In this document: positions 40,410 through 40,445 of the stretch, in pieces
How positions within the stretch are numbered: position 1 is the first letter of the stretch
Layout: every line of letters starts with the position of its first letter
Assembly (NCBI RefSeq): GCF_018918205.1
Contig: NZ_JAHLQB010000068.1
Location: 1 to 40,445, forward strand
Length of the DNA stretch: 40,445 nucleotides
Source: Lachnoclostridium sp. MSJ-17
Lineage (GTDB): Bacteria > Bacillota > Clostridia > Oscillospirales > Acutalibacteraceae
Direction: 5' to 3'
Translations under genes and position numbers: made by a program
The notes under the pieces: model-generated
Database searches by the model: none
Told to the model about the DNA's origin: nothing
What the model saw: only the letters and a program-made list of their open reading frames with translations

Positions 40410-40445
40410 GTAGGCTTTTTGGGAAAAGGTCGGGAAAGTACCCGA

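Noticed and set aside
1-40445. tRNA, rRNA or known riboswitch genes
   Set aside because: No cloverleaf with a GGTTCGAATCC-like arm and no recognisable riboswitch core was seen in the intergenic regions by eye; a covariance-model scan would be decisive.

Overview
The window looks like a chromosome segment from a low-to-medium GC, spore-forming-lineage Firmicute, most likely a gut Clostridia member (Oscillospirales/Ruminococcaceae-like). The evidence is the B. subtilis-type dcw cluster, a SpoVT remnant, YlxM/Ffh, YqzL/RecO, HPr with both regulatory residues, strong Shine-Dalgarno sequences and consensus sigma-A promoters. The genus is inference.

Layout. (1) 1-2723: the right end of an integrated element, with a partial gene, a small accessory gene, a terminator, a promoter and a large serine recombinase. 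The recombinase frame runs straight into the C-terminal 150 codons of spoVT, so the element sits inside a sporulation gene. (2) 2731-15075, minus strand: a reduced dcw cluster in transcription order mraZ-rsmH-ftsL-pbp(PASTA)-mraY-ftsW-murG-murA-divIB-ftsZ. It has a sigma-A promoter and four MraZ boxes on an exact 10-bp spacing; ftsA, murC, murD, murE and murF are absent. (3) 15170-19350, minus: rsmD-coaD-coiled-coil gene, an intergenic palindromic repeat, uvrC and ptsH (HPr). (4) 19488-27016, minus: phoH-ybeY-dgkA-era-yqzL-recO-mutS2-rimM-trmD, for RNA/ribosome maturation, DNA repair and lipid recycling. (5) 27359-29778, plus: ylxM-ffh-rpsP-khpA from a consensus promoter, followed by a lipoprotein gene. 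The usual rpsP partners rimM and trmD are instead in block 4.

(6) About 30550-39160 is an AT-richer accessory island. It holds a self-regulated XRE/nucleotidyltransferase pair, toxin-antitoxin-like, behind a perfect 26-bp palindromic operator. Next to it is a compact, overlapping 8-gene operon on the minus strand: hxsD, a short hxsD-like gene, an A24 (prepilin-type) peptidase, radical SAM hxsC, radical SAM hxsB, a MORN-repeat membrane protein, a His-Xaa-Ser/Thr repeat protein (hxsA) and a membrane-anchored propeller-like protein. This is the His-Xaa-Ser peptide-modification system in an expanded form, with its own promoter and an operator-like palindrome. The repeat protein is the presumed substrate, the two radical SAM proteins the modifying enzymes, HxsD the accessory factor, and the membrane partners likely handle export or display.

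(7) 39160-40445: a mobile-element-type gene (DUF6809-like), a terminator and about 650 bp of non-coding AT-rich DNA with three long direct repeats and a nested stem-loop. This looks like the control or origin region of another element continuing beyond the window.

The most interesting items are the spoVT-interrupting element with its recombinase-SpoVT fusion, and the expanded Hxs operon.
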